From: Affinundibacterium flavidum
GTDB lineage: Bacteria; Pseudomonadota; Gammaproteobacteria; Burkholderiales; Burkholderiaceae_D
Assembly: GCF_014284175.1 (NCBI RefSeq)
Contig: NZ_JACOGA010000018.1
Location: forward strand, 1-64,000
Direction of reading: 5' to 3'
DNA length: 64,000 nt
The position numbers and the translations under genes were made by a program. Below are positions 48,011 through 58,700 of this stretch, piece by piece; positions within the stretch are counted from its first letter, which is position 1; each line of letters opens with the position of its first letter. Below the pieces are notes generated by a model. The model made no database searches, had not been told where the DNA came from, and saw nothing but the letters and a program-made list of their open reading frames with translations.

Positions 48011-51000
48011 ATGAATGACAATCAAATGATACTTAACCGACTCTCAATGGGCGCAATGGCGATTGACGACCATCACAATGAGGCGTTCGATTTGGTCAAT
48101 GATGACAGTCTTGCCTCGCACGCACGGATAGATATTAAGGGAATCCGTGCAGCCATCGCCAAAGTTGAAGCTGCCGAGGCGCAGATAGCACAGATAGAAG
48201 ATACAAACAGACCCGCAACGACGATAGCGGATTCTGTTGAGGACTTAGCCCCGACGGAAATTCAAGAAATAGCCAGTGCAGAAGAGCACAATTTACTCAA
48301 GCAAGAAGCCAAGTTTCAAGCTGGATTGCGTTTCAAGAACGAACAAAATGCAAAAGATTTAGTGATAGAACAAATCAAAATTGACACTCAGCTTAATTTC
48401 AAAGCGAAAGTGGATGCAGAACAACTCGCGGTTGAAGCAGAAAATGCCAAACAATGGGCTGCGGAACGTGCCGCTGCATCTTATGCCGCCAAACAGGAAG
48501 CTATAGAACGTGCCAGAGTCGATGCACGCATTGCCGAACAAGCCAGAGAACGTGAACGTCAAGACCGCGAAGCCCGTTTGAATGCCGAACGTCTGGCAAA
48601 GGTGCGTAATGAATCGCAACAAATCAATCGTGAACGCGATCAAGCAGAAGCAATCGCCCTCGAAGTGTCTTTAAGCCGTACTCCACTAGAAATCAGAGCG
48701 CGCGAAGAAGCACGTGGACGCGCCGTTTTAGAGCGCGAATATGAAGCGATCGCTCAAGCACGCGTTGATTCCGAAAAGCGTGCTGCCGATGCGATTCAAC
48801 TTCGCTTACAAGCCGAAGAAGCCTTGTTAGCCGCAGCAAACCGTCGTGAACAAGCTGAAAAAATTGCAGCAGAAGCAGCGTTGGCACGCAGTGAAGCCGA
48901 AGAAAAAATTCGCTATGCGACCGAATCACGGATAGAAGCAGAAAAGGAATTGCAATCAAAAGCCTTAATGCGGGTTGAAACAGAACAATATGCAGATGCC
49001 AATGCACGAGCCCGTTTAGAGGCGGAAGAACAAGCTAACGAAGAGGCAAAACGTCGCCGCCAAACGGAGTTAGAAGCCGCACAAATGGCAAGACAACGTC
49101 GCGAAGAAGAAGAACGCGCTGAAAAATACGCGAAAGAAAAAGCCACATTGGAACGTGAAGCAGTTCAACTCGCCAAAGAAAAAGCGGATGCAGAGCAGAA
49201 AGCACTCGCTGCCATTGCGATGCAAACCGAATATCTCAAACGTGCTAATCAAGCAGCGAACTCTAAGGCGAAAAGCGTCATTGAATTAGCTAAAGCAGAA
49301 AAATTGCGCGCAGAAGCAGAACAGCGCGCTGCCAATGCGATTCAAGCTAAAGTCTTAGTCGAGAAAAAAGTCACAGAAGAAGCGGAGACTATCGCGAAGG
49401 TAGAAGAAACGCAGGTCGAAGTTTTGAATATGAAGCATCAAGCGCAACAGGCAATCCGTATTGCGCAAGAAACAAAGGTAGTCGCCGAAAAAATTGCGCT
49501 GGAAAATACAGTCGAAAATGTGAAATTGGGCCAGCAATTAGCGATGATTGCGATTCAAAAAAATCAAGATACGCAAGCTCTACTGGAAACACAGCAAGCA
49601 CGCGTTGATGCTGAAGGTAGAGCACTTGAATTGATTCAAGAAAAGTTAATGCTTGAAAAGCGTCGTGCAGAATCTGCAGAAAAACTCTTATTGGCGTCGC
49701 AAGAAAAACTCGCCAGCGAGAAAGATGCAGAACAAGCTGCCGTGGCAAGATTAAAAGCCGAAGAGGAAGCCATTGCATTAGCTGCGCAAAAAGAAGAGTT
49801 AGAGCGCCAACAGCAACAAGCTTTAGAAGCAAGTACTGAAGCTGAACGTCAAGCCATCGAGCAGGCGCAAGTACAAGCAGAATTGCAATGCAAGGCCGCA
49901 GCCTTGACACTATTGAAAGCGCGTCAAGTCGTCGAAATGACTAAGGCGGAACAATTGCGTTTAGAAGCAGAACGCAATGCAGCCTTAGCGAATCAAGAAA
50001 AATTAGAAGCAGAACGTCAAGCCGCAGAGCAAGTGTTAGCGCGCGCAAAAGCAGACCGTGAGCACGCGCAGATGCTGTTCGCTCGTCAAGAAAAAGAAAA
50101 AGAATCGAAGCTCGCCCGCCAGCAATTGCTGCAAGCCGAGCAACTACGCCTGCAGAAAATGACTGAGCACGCCGAATTACAAAGGCAAACTGCGACAGTT
50201 GCTAAATCCAAAGCGACTGAGGCGGTCGAATTGACTAAATTGATGCGTCAACGCGAGCAAGAAGAATTGCGTAAATTGGCGTTGATCGAAGAGAAAAAAG
50301 CTGTAGAGAAAAAAATGATCGCAGAGATCGCGGCGAAATCTGAAGCAGAACAAAATGAAGTTCGCTTAAATCAAGAGCGTTTAGAATCTGAACAAAAAAT
50401 GCGTCAGCTCGCTGAAGAAAAGGCAGTCGCTGAGCAAGCATTGATCGCACAAAATCAAGCAAAAATTCAACTCGAACAACAGATAAAAGAGGCGACAGAA
50501 TTGCGTGCTAAACGCGCATACGAGTTGACAGAAATTGAAAAAACAAAATTACAAGCGCAACATACAGCCTTAAAATCCCTGGAAGAAATCACTGCTTTAG
50601 AACTGCAACAAAAAGAAGCCGCTCAACAAGAAGCGCAATTAAAACAGCAACGCCTGGAACAAGAGCGTTTGAGCGCCGCAGATACAGAAGAAAAACTGGC
50701 ATTAGAAAAACAAAATTCAATCTTAGTTGAAGAGCGTGCGCGGATCGAATCAGAAGCGAAGCGCCTGGAGCAAGAGAAACTACAAGAAGAACAAGAGTTG
50801 CACGCCAAAGCAAAAGCCTATGCCGACTTGCAGGATCATGCACGCCAAGTGCTCATTCAAAAGAAACAGCGCATCGCAGAGTTAGAAAAAGTAGCACAAG
50901 ATCGCTGTGCTGCCGATCAAGCATTGTTGTCAACAACCAATGAGAAAATCAGTTTAGAACAAACAACACTGCAAACCTTGTGCGAACAACAAAGCCTTGA

Positions 51001-53104
51001 ACAACAAGCTTTGCGTAATGCCACGATCAACGAGGAAAAAACACAACAGGCAAAACGAGATGCAGAATTTGCTTTAAGTAAAGAGTTGGCATTGCATGAA
51101 GCACTCGCTGCCAATGCCGACGCACAACATCTTTTCGCAAGCTTCATGCAAGAGCGTGTAGAGCAAGAATTGAACTTGCATCGATTGCACGAAGAACGCA
51201 TAGAAAAAGAAAAAGAAGCTTTGAGCGCATTAGCCTTTTCTCAAACCGCAGAAAAAAATGCGCTAGACGAGGCAACAAAGTTAATCGCGACCGAAGAAGA
51301 AAAAATGCACCTGGCAATCCAACGCCAAAAATTAGATGAACAAGCCCGCATTGAACTTGAAAAACTTAATCTTGAAGAAGCGAGCTATTTGACCTTGGCT
51401 GAAAAAGAAGCCTGTGCACGTCAGCAAGCCAGTGCGTCTTTGGAGCAAAAAAATCAATCCTTGATCAACTCAATTGCGGTCGCAGAGGAATCCTCTCGCG
51501 TCGAAGCCCAACTCAACGCCGCCATACAACAAAAAATCGAAGACGAACAACGTGCCATGTTCGCCTTAAACGAGAGATTGCGTATTGAATCGATGTTGGC
51601 GGAAACTGAACGCCAACGTGCAGAAGATGAAGTGTTGGCAGCTGAGATCACGCAAGCCAAATTTGCCACAGAAAACGCATTATTGGCCAGTTCACGCGAA
51701 CATACAGCGGCTCAAAAGACGGCACTCAGCTTGGTTGAGGCTAGATTAGCCCAGTCACAAGAACTGCAACAATATGAAGAACAAAGAATCGCCTTTGAAA
51801 CGCAGGAGTTGCAGTTGCTGCAGCAAAAAGCGATCGCCGAAAAATATCTCGCCGATGAGACGCAAAAACGCATAGTCGCAGAGCAAGCCTATTTGCAAGA
51901 ATGCGAAAGTCGCGTGATGGCCGAACAAGAAGCGAGAATTGCAATTCAAAATCGTTTTGCTGCCGAAAATGAAGCCAGAGTACTGGCTGAACAGCAAACA
52001 CAATTGGAATATGAATTAACCGCAACTGCACAGACCCTTGCCAACCAACTGTTGAGCCTGCAACAGGAACAAATGACCCGTTTGGAATTGGAAACTGCCG
52101 CAACGACTAAGGCACAAGAACAATTATTGGTAGAGCAAGAATTGGCCGCCTTACATCAATCCACTTTGTTAGATATTGAAATGAAGTTGGAAGCCGAGAC
52201 TTTAATTTTGGCCGAATCTAAACGCCGTGCTGATTTAGAACATCAGGCTTTGGTGCAGGCGCAAGAGCGTTTGGCCGCAGAACGTCAGGCGGCAACGATT
52301 GAACAACAAAAATTTGAAACAGAATTAGCGTTGACGCTAGCGATTAGTGCAAAAGCAGAACAAGATGATTTGCAGTCCAATGCAAATCAACAAAACCGTA
52401 TTCAGCAAGAGCAATTGGCAGATATGGAAAGCGACAATGTGGAAGTAGAAAAGCATATCGCTGCATTGTTAGCTGAACAAATCGTGGAAGCGCAACATGT
52501 ACGTCAAATGAATGCAGAGCGTTTGGAGCGTGAACAGCAAGCTCAAAAATTAATGCAAGAGCGTTTGCAACAAGAACAAAATGCCTTGGCTGTGGCAAAT
52601 GCAAAGTGCGCAGAAGAACAAGCCTTGCTAGAAAAATCAGCAGCACTCACGGCAAAATTGCAACACGAAGTAGAAATGCACAAAGAGATTCAAAAGGAAA
52701 ATTCTATCGCCTTACAACAGCAAATAGAAGCTGAAAAACGCGCCGCTGAAGAGTTGACTAAACAATTATTAGATCGTCTAACGCTAGAGCAGGGCAGTCA
52801 TCAACAATGGTGCAATCGTGCAAAAGAAGTGCTGCAAGCATCACCCGTACCTGTTCCTTTGAAAGCTTTAACAATTTTAAAGAAAAACCGTTCATTACGC
52901 TCACCAGTTTTGTTTAGCGTACTAATGAGTATTGGCATGGTTGGTGCAGCAAGTTGGGGTATGTTGCAAGCACAAGCAAGCAATATTGCGAGCACTGGTT
53001 TAGTTGCACAAAAATCGACTCCACAAAAAGTCGCATCAGTCCAGCAAGTGAACAGTGTTCAAAACAATATGCGTATGACTTATCAGTTGGGGAACAAGAA
53101 CTAG
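48011..53104 (+). CDS. Giant coiled-coil protein with C-terminal membrane anchor
   Basis: 1,697 residues. The start at 48011 follows GAGGTG; in-frame ATGs at 47999 and 47873 lack a site. After an unusual ~90-residue head, the body is one long helix-forming run of Ala, Glu, Gln, Lys, Arg and Leu. Between Gly536 and Gly1595 I see no Gly or Pro. A 14-residue unit recurs in register, for example RLEAEEQANEEAKR and RAEAEQRAANAIQA: Arg/Lys at 1, small or hydrophobic at 4, 8 and 11, Glu at 5. That is two heptads with a charged first core position. One membrane segment lies at about 1632-1653 after basic LKKNRSLRS, predicting a cytoplasmic rod and a periplasmic 44-residue tail. I recognise no family; function unknown. 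Confidence 0.85.
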   Translation: MNDNQMILNRLSMGAMAIDDHHNEAFDLVNDDSLASHARIDIKGIRAAIAKVEAAEAQIAQIEDTNRPATTIADSVEDLAPTEIQEIASAEEHNLLKQEAKFQAGLRFKNEQNAKDLVIEQIKIDTQLNFKAKVDAEQLAVEAENAKQWAAERAAASYAAKQEAIERARVDARIAEQARERERQDREARLNAERLAKVRNESQQINRERDQAEAIALEVSLSRTPLEIRAREEARGRAVLEREYEAIAQARVDSEKRAADAIQLRLQAEEALLAAANRREQAEKIAAEAALARSEAEEKIRYATESRIEAEKELQSKALMRVETEQYADANARARLEAEEQANEEAKRRRQTELEAAQMARQRREEEERAEKYAKEKATLEREAVQLAKEKADAEQKALAAIAMQTEYLKRANQAANSKAKSVIELAKAEKLRAEAEQRAANAIQAKVLVEKKVTEEAETIAKVEETQVEVLNMKHQAQQAIRIAQETKVVAEKIALENTVENVKLGQQLAMIAIQKNQDTQALLETQQARVDAEGRALELIQEKLMLEKRRAESAEKLLLASQEKLASEKDAEQAAVARLKAEEEAIALAAQKEELERQQQQALEASTEAERQAIEQAQVQAELQCKAAALTLLKARQVVEMTKAEQLRLEAERNAALANQEKLEAERQAAEQVLARAKADREHAQMLFARQEKEKESKLARQQLLQAEQLRLQKMTEHAELQRQTATVAKSKATEAVELTKLMRQREQEELRKLALIEEKKAVEKKMIAEIAAKSEAEQNEVRLNQERLESEQKMRQLAEEKAVAEQALIAQNQAKIQLEQQIKEATELRAKRAYELTEIEKTKLQAQHTALKSLEEITALELQQKEAAQQEAQLKQQRLEQERLSAADTEEKLALEKQNSILVEERARIESEAKRLEQEKLQEEQELHAKAKAYADLQDHARQVLIQKKQRIAELEKVAQDRCAADQALLSTTNEKISLEQTTLQTLCEQQSLEQQALRNATINEEKTQQAKRDAEFALSKELALHEALAANADAQHLFASFMQERVEQELNLHRLHEERIEKEKEALSALAFSQTAEKNALDEATKLIATEEEKMHLAIQRQKLDEQARIELEKLNLEEASYLTLAEKEACARQQASASLEQKNQSLINSIAVAEESSRVEAQLNAAIQQKIEDEQRAMFALNERLRIESMLAETERQRAEDEVLAAEITQAKFATENALLASSREHTAAQKTALSLVEARLAQSQELQQYEEQRIAFETQELQLLQQKAIAEKYLADETQKRIVAEQAYLQECESRVMAEQEARIAIQNRFAAENEARVLAEQQTQLEYELTATAQTLANQLLSLQQEQMTRLELETAATTKAQEQLLVEQELAALHQSTLLDIEMKLEAETLILAESKRRADLEHQALVQAQERLAAERQAATIEQQKFETELALTLAISAKAEQDDLQSNANQQNRIQQEQLADMESDNVEVEKHIAALLAEQIVEAQHVRQMNAERLEREQQAQKLMQERLQQEQNALAVANAKCAEEQALLEKSAALTAKLQHEVEMHKEIQKENSIALQQQIEAEKRAAEELTKQLLDRLTLEQGSHQQWCNRAKEVLQASPVPVPLKALTILKKNRSLRSPVLFSVLMSIGMVGAASWGMLQAQASNIASTGLVAQKSTPQKVASVQQVNSVQNNMRMTYQLGNKN

Positions 53105-53151
53105 TGCGTTCTGTGAGATTGCTCGAGATTAACGTTATTTATTTGTGTGAT

Positions 53152-53838
53152 TTACAATTTTTTCGTAAGAATCATTTGCTGTCCTTCTCGTACCATACTT
53201 ACTCGTTTAAGAAATGACATTCCAAGTAAGCAGATGCCGAGATCATTTTCTTGGACTGAGGCATCGACTTGAAATAATTCTATGTCGCCGATTTTGATGG
53301 AATCGAGTCTGACCAAATAGGTTGGAACAATTCCATTAGCGGTACTGGTTCGAGAAGGTGTTCCTTTTTTGTAATCAATTCCCAAGCGTCGGGCATCGTT
53401 GGCCGACATCGATACAAAACTCGCACCTGTATCAACCAGCATACGAATATTACTACCGCCGTTGATTTTTCCTTCTGTGAAAAAATGCCCGTTTTCGCTA
53501 GCTTGTAAAGTGACGCTGCTATTCTTATTAGGTTCACTGCGGAGCACCGCATGTCCCAAAAACACCGTTTGCTTTTTCCCATCTACTTCAATGGTAGCGC
53601 TATTGCTATTCGTTGAAATTAGCTTACTGGTCGCGGTGATCATGCTTCCTACCGCATACATCTTGGGTAGCTTGTCGTCGACGACCAGCATGGCTTTGCC
53701 GTTGCTTAATGCGACCAAACTAAATTCACTCGCCTGAGCACCTTCTGATGATAGCAAATTGCCGAAAGACGCAAGACTGAACAGCAATACAGATCGAATA
53801 GTAGTTGCCGACAAAGTGTTGAATATTTTATCGTTCAT
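53152..53838 (-). CDS. Periplasmic retropepsin-like aspartic protease
   Basis: 228 residues. A signal peptide ends near residue 36 (...EGAQAS). The C-terminal half is a single-lobe clan AA protease: active site RMLVDTGASFVSMSANDARRLGI, flap region and LLGMSFLKRVSMVREG. It resembles the TIGR02281 family, which acts as a homodimer. The N-terminal ~90 residues are a small beta-rich domain (ALSNGKAMLVVDDKLPKMYAVGSMI) of unclear role. Convergent with the giant coiled-coil gene, 47 bp apart. Confidence 0.85.
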   Translation of the reverse strand: MNDKIFNTLSATTIRSVLLFSLASFGNLLSSEGAQASEFSLVALSNGKAMLVVDDKLPKMYAVGSMITATSKLISTNSNSATIEVDGKKQTVFLGHAVLRSEPNKNSSVTLQASENGHFFTEGKINGGSNIRMLVDTGASFVSMSANDARRLGIDYKKGTPSRTSTANGIVPTYLVRLDSIKIGDIELFQVDASVQENDLGICLLGMSFLKRVSMVREGQQMILTKKL

Positions 53839-53966
53839 TATTCAGATCCGTAAGCTGAAATCCATGAGATGCAACGTCTATAGGAAAACCAAGTTGTCGC
53901 GTGTGCTAAAGCTACCATCCACTAAGTTTTCCATATACCGTTCACTAAGATACGTGCTCGATTGGA

Positions 53967-54458
53967 TTAATCGCGGAAATTATTAAATTCCAGTGGCAAG
54001 TCTTTAATCTCTTTGCGCAACATTGCCATCGCAGCTTGTAAATCGTCACGCTTAGCACCAGTAACGCGAACTGCGTCGCCTTGTATGCTCGCTTGAACTT
54101 TCATTTTGCTGTCTTTAATGACTTTGACGATCTTCTTTGCATCTTCAGTTTGTATGCCGTTTTTGACCTTGATCACTTTCTTTACTTTGTCACCGCCGAT
54201 CTTTTGTACATCGCCGATGTCAAGAAAACGTACATCAACGCCGCGTTTCCCCATGGTTTGTGTGACTTCGATCATGATTTGATCAAGGTGAAAGTCGGAG
54301 TCGCCAAAAATCGTAATTTCGCGCTCTTTGTCTTTCAATTCAACTTTGGCACTGGTACCTTTTAAATCAAAGCGATTCGTCACAACCTTATTGGTTTGTG
54401 TGATCGCGTTTTTGACCTCTTCCATATTGGCTTCAGAGACAGTATCAAATGATGGCAT
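53967..54458 (-). CDS. YajQ family nucleotide-binding protein
   Basis: A 163-residue member of the YajQ/UPF0234 family. Relatives bind cyclic di-GMP (Xanthomonas) or nucleic acids. [19 protein letters not shown] at the start, [11 protein letters not shown], and the C-terminal [31 protein letters not shown] are family signatures. The start at 54458 follows AGGAAA; the frame extends 19 codons further but has no site there. About 195 bp separate its start from the murB start, read in the opposite direction. Confidence 0.92.
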   Translation of the reverse strand: MPSFDTVSEANMEEVKNAITQTNKVVTNRFDLKGTSAKVELKDKEREITIFGDSDFHLDQIMIEVTQTMGKRGVDVRFLDIGDVQKIGGDKVKKVIKVKNGIQTEDAKKIVKVIKDSKMKVQASIQGDAVRVTGAKRDDLQAAMAMLRKEIKDLPLEFNNFRD

Positions 54459-54653
54459 GGGTTTTCCTAACTGATTAATTGAAGATTTTGAATATTGCTC
54501 GCACCAGATGTGCACTGGCGCGAAGGAAATAAGGTGAAACGATCCATTTTCCTTACAGTGACGCTATTTTAACAAAAACTAACACTGACTTTACAGGCAA
54601 TTTGCGCTGAAACTAAAGGGAATTCGCTTATTCCCGACTATAATCTTGTCTCT

Positions 54654-55694
54654 ATGAAACCTGAATTTACACTACAGCAAGATGTCTCACTGCATAGCTT
54701 AAATAGCTTTGGAATTAACGCTCGCGCGCATCGGTTTGTGCGTATTGAAAACCTCGCACAATTGCAAGCTTTGCGCACGCAAATTCTTGCAGATACGTTG
54801 CTCGGTAGCTTGCCGCGTTTTGTGCTCGGCGGCGGGAGCAATGTTATTTTGTCCGATCGCTTGCCACATCTAGTGATTCAAATGGCAATCATGGGGCGCG
54901 AAATGGTCTGTGAGACGGATGAAAATTATATTATTCGCTCCGGCGCCGGTGAAAATTGGCATGCCTTTGTGCTTTGGACATTAACGCAAGGCTATGGCGG
55001 CCTAGAAAATCTCTCTTTAATTCCCGGAACAGTTGGCGCTTCACCGATACAAAACATCGGTGCCTACGGCCTCGAGATGCAAGACTATTTTTATAGCCTG
55101 ACTGCTTTTGATTTTGTAAGCGGTGAACTAAAGACGTTTCTAAAGCAAGATTGCGCTTTCGGTTATCGCGATAGTATTTTCAAAAGCGGCGAGCAAGATC
55201 GTTATGTGATCATCGACGTGAGTTTTGCTTTGCCTAAACAATGGCAGCCGCGTTTGAGTTATGGCGATGTAGCGAAATTTTTGCACGATCGTGATATCGC
55301 AACACCAGCGCCGATCGATGTCAGCAATGCGATTATCGCCATACGTCAGAGCAAATTGCCAGATCCAGCGGTGATCGGGAACGCCGGAAGTTTTTTTAAA
55401 AACCCTATCGTGCCTGCCGAACTACGAAATCAACTCTTGCAGCAATATCCTGATTGCGTCAGTTATCCGCAAACCAATGGCGACTTCAAATTGGCGGCAG
55501 GTTGGTTGATCGATCAATGTGGTTGGAAAGGTCATTCTGGCGAGACCGTTGGCGTTTACGAAAAACAGGCTTTGGTACTGATCAATCTTGGCGGCGCAAC
55601 TGGTGCTGCGGTCAGAGCTTTGGCGCAAGAAATTCAAGCAGACGTATTCAAAAAATTTAGTGTTAATCTCGAAGTTGAGCCTGTGTTTGTGTAG
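54654..55694 (+). CDS. murB: UDP-N-acetylenolpyruvoylglucosamine reductase MurB
   Basis: Reduces the enolpyruvyl group to make UDP-MurNAc. NSFGIN at the start, LGGGSNVILSDR (FAD), GGLENLSLIPGTVGASPIQNIGAYGLEM, YRDSIFK (catalytic-region Tyr/Arg), GSFFKNP with catalytic Ser, and the late Glu in VNLEVEPVFV. At 346 residues it is the type I form with the extra loop and C-terminal segment. Complete. Confidence 0.95.
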   Translation: MKPEFTLQQDVSLHSLNSFGINARAHRFVRIENLAQLQALRTQILADTLLGSLPRFVLGGGSNVILSDRLPHLVIQMAIMGREMVCETDENYIIRSGAGENWHAFVLWTLTQGYGGLENLSLIPGTVGASPIQNIGAYGLEMQDYFYSLTAFDFVSGELKTFLKQDCAFGYRDSIFKSGEQDRYVIIDVSFALPKQWQPRLSYGDVAKFLHDRDIATPAPIDVSNAIIAIRQSKLPDPAVIGNAGSFFKNPIVPAELRNQLLQQYPDCVSYPQTNGDFKLAAGWLIDQCGWKGHSGETVGVYEKQALVLINLGGATGAAVRALAQEIQADVFKKFSVNLEVEPVFV

Positions 55695-55794
55695 ACATTT
55701 GGTTCCATTTAAATTGCGCTCAATATAGAAATAAAATTCGACGTCAAAATGTAGAAAACGATGTGGATTCATCCCATCCAAGAAAAAAGAAACA

Positions 55795-58700
55795 ATGAAA
55801 TCTGATGCCAATATTTTGTACGGACAAGTACAGCCAGAATTAATTAAAGCGGAATGTTTAGCCGATCTGCTCGAAGCCACCATCCTAGCGTCTCCAGAAA
55901 AAATCGCGCTGTCCAGCGACAGCGAGCAAATCACTTATGCTGATCTTGGTGCGCGTGCCGATTTGGTAGCGAGTCACTTGATCAATGCAGGAATCAAACC
56001 AGGAGATATTCTGGGCTTATGGCTGCCGCGTGGAGTCGAACTGTTAGTGATGCAAGCGGGCATTGCCAAATCAGGTGCGGCCTGGTTGCCATTTGATGCG
56101 GAAGTGCCAGTCGATCGCATAGCGGTTTGTTTGGAAGACGCACAAGCGGTTGGCTTGATCACAGTCGAAGAATTCTTGCCGCAGCTTGAACAATTAACTC
56201 AGCCGATTTTTACTTCTGCAAGTCTATCTAGTGCTTTAGTGGGTGGGTTACAGAGACGTAGTGCCGTCAATGTAAATGATCCTGCCTATGTTATTTATAC
56301 ATCTGGTTCAACTGGTAAGCCAAAAGGCATCGTCATTAATCAAGGCAGTATTTGCCATTTTTTACGCAGTGAAAATAGCGTCTTAGGAATTACAGGTAAT
56401 GATCGCGTTTACCAGGGTTTTTCAGTGGCATTCGATATGTCATTTGAAGAAATCTGGATTAGTTACTTAGTCGGCGCAACTTTATGGATAGCGCCAAAAG
56501 AAGTTGCACTCGATCCTGATGCCTTGCCACGTGCGCTAATCGCCAATCAAATTACAGTGTTACATGCAGTGCCTACGCTGCTGGCCTTGTTCAGCATTGA
56601 CGTGCCTTGCCTGCGTTTGATTAATCTCGGTGGTGAGATGTGTCCGGCTAGTCTGGTGGATCGATGGGCGGTCAATGGTCGTCAAATGTTTAATACCTAT
56701 GGCCCGACTGAAGCAACGGTGTCTGCCAGTTTGGCACCATTGCATGCAGGTGAGCCAGTGACGATAGGTATTCCATTGCCGAATTATGGTTTGTTGGTGA
56801 TTGATCCTGAAGTTGATAAGGGCTTGCGTTTATTAGCACGTGGTGAGACAGGTGAGCTTTGTATTTTTGGACCGGGTGTTTCGGCGGGCTACCTTGGACG
56901 ACCTGATTTGACCGCAGAAAAATTCTTGGCCAATCCTTGGGCAAATGATCCTATTAACGGCAAAATTTATCGCACTGGTGATTTGGCCAAAATCGGCGAA
57001 GATGGCACGGTGCAATGTCTGGGACGTGCTGATGATCAAGTAAAGATACGCGGTTTTCGAGTCGAGTTGGGCGAAATCGAAGCGGTGTTAGCACAGCAAA
57101 ATGGTGTGGGTACGGTCGCAGTGATTTTGCGTTCAGAGCAGGGTATCGATCAATTGATTGCCTTCATCGTTCGTGAAATTGGTGCTGATCTGGAAGCGGT
57201 CAACGGCAGCAACTTGCGTCAAGCATTGGCGCAAAGTTTGCCAGCCTACATGGTGCCAACCCGCTATGAATTTTTAGAAGAAATGCCACGCCTAAGTTCA
57301 GGCAAAATTGATCGTAAGACTTTGAAAGCACAGGAGCTAGCGGTACAGGCGTCATCGTCGGAAAGTGATTTGCCAGAAACCGAAGCGGAGTCTTGCTTGT
57401 TTGAGGCTATGACGCGCTTATTCCCTGGTCAGGCAATTCGTCGTGACGCTGATTTTTTTACTGATCTCGGCGGACACTCATTAATGGCGGCACGCTTAGT
57501 GTCATCCTTGCGCTTGGATGCCCGCTTTGCCTACTTTAAAATCAGTGATATCTACCAACAACGCAGATTGGGGCAAATCGCCACCGTGATGCAAGAAGGT
57601 TTGATTAAAGCAACGGACCAAACTCAAGCCGCCGAATCATGGGAGCCACCATCGTCGGTCAAACGTTGGGTATGTGGCCTTGCGCAAGCGACGATGATAC
57701 CGTGTCTGGTTGCCTTCCGTATGCTGCAATGGTTGACGCCATTTTTTGCCTATCACTTCTTTACTGGTGACAGCGAAGATTCGATTCCACGTGCGGTAGC
57801 GCTTTCACTCGGATGTTTTTTGTTGGTGACTGTTGCCGAATTCTTTCTGGCGATTGGCGCGAAGTGGTTGATACTCGGGCGCTTAACGCCGGGCAAATAT
57901 CCTTTGTGGGGAATGACTTATTTCCGTTGGTGGCTAGTTGACAGAGTGATTGAAGCTGCGCCTGCGTATATGCTCAGCGGTTCATCGATTTACACCTGGT
58001 GGTTAAGAGCATTGGGTGCAAAAATTGGTGATGAGGTATTGATTGGTTCTATCACTTTACGTGCCGCTGATCTATTGAAAATTGAAGATGGCGTCAGCAT
58101 AGGTAATGCCTGTAATTTTGAAAACGCGCGCGTCGAAAAAGGCTACTTACATTTAGGCCGAATTGATATCGGTGCAAATGCCTACGTTGGTTCGTATGCT
58201 GTCGTTGAGGGCGGTACTTGTATCGAGCAGCAGGCACATCTGGCCGGGCAATCTTGTTTGGTGGATGGGCAAAAGATCCCAGAAAATCGCATGTGGGAAG
58301 GCTCTCCAGCGCGTGATGTCGGCATGTTTGATCCTCAAGCTTTACCGCCGCGCCCAGTGGTCAGTCGCCTGCGCCAAACCGGTGAAGCAATGTTTTTTAT
58401 CTTGGGCAGCTTGAGTATTTCTGCCTTGTTTTTCCTGCCTGTTTTCCCGACGTTTATTCTGATTGATTGGTTAGATACTTTGGAGTTGTTACCGAGTACG
58501 CAGAATGCAGACGTGGCTTTGCAGTTAAGCGAATATTTCGTTTTTGCATTTCCGGCAACCGCAGTGTTGATCGTTTGTACGGCGATCTTGTCGGCAGGAA
58601 TACGTTGGGGATTGCTACCGAAAATGGTACCAGGACGTTATGCCGTCCACAGTAACGTGTACTGTGGAAAATGGCTTGTGAATCAAATTCAGGAATCAAG

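Noticed and set aside
48700-49700. CRISPR-like or tandem DNA repeat in the coiled-coil gene
   Set aside because: The 42-bp periodicity follows the 14-codon protein repeat; units are not near-identical and there are no spacers.
49389-49910. 173-residue minus-strand frame inside the giant coiled-coil gene, and several similar ones
   Set aside because: Ala/Glu/Gln/Lys/Arg codon repetition leaves antisense frames open rich in Leu, Ser, Cys and Phe; this is a composition artefact.
55422-55934. 170-residue minus-strand frame over the murB 3' end and NRPS-like 5' end
   Set aside because: Antisense to two conserved genes and without recognisable domains or ribosome site.
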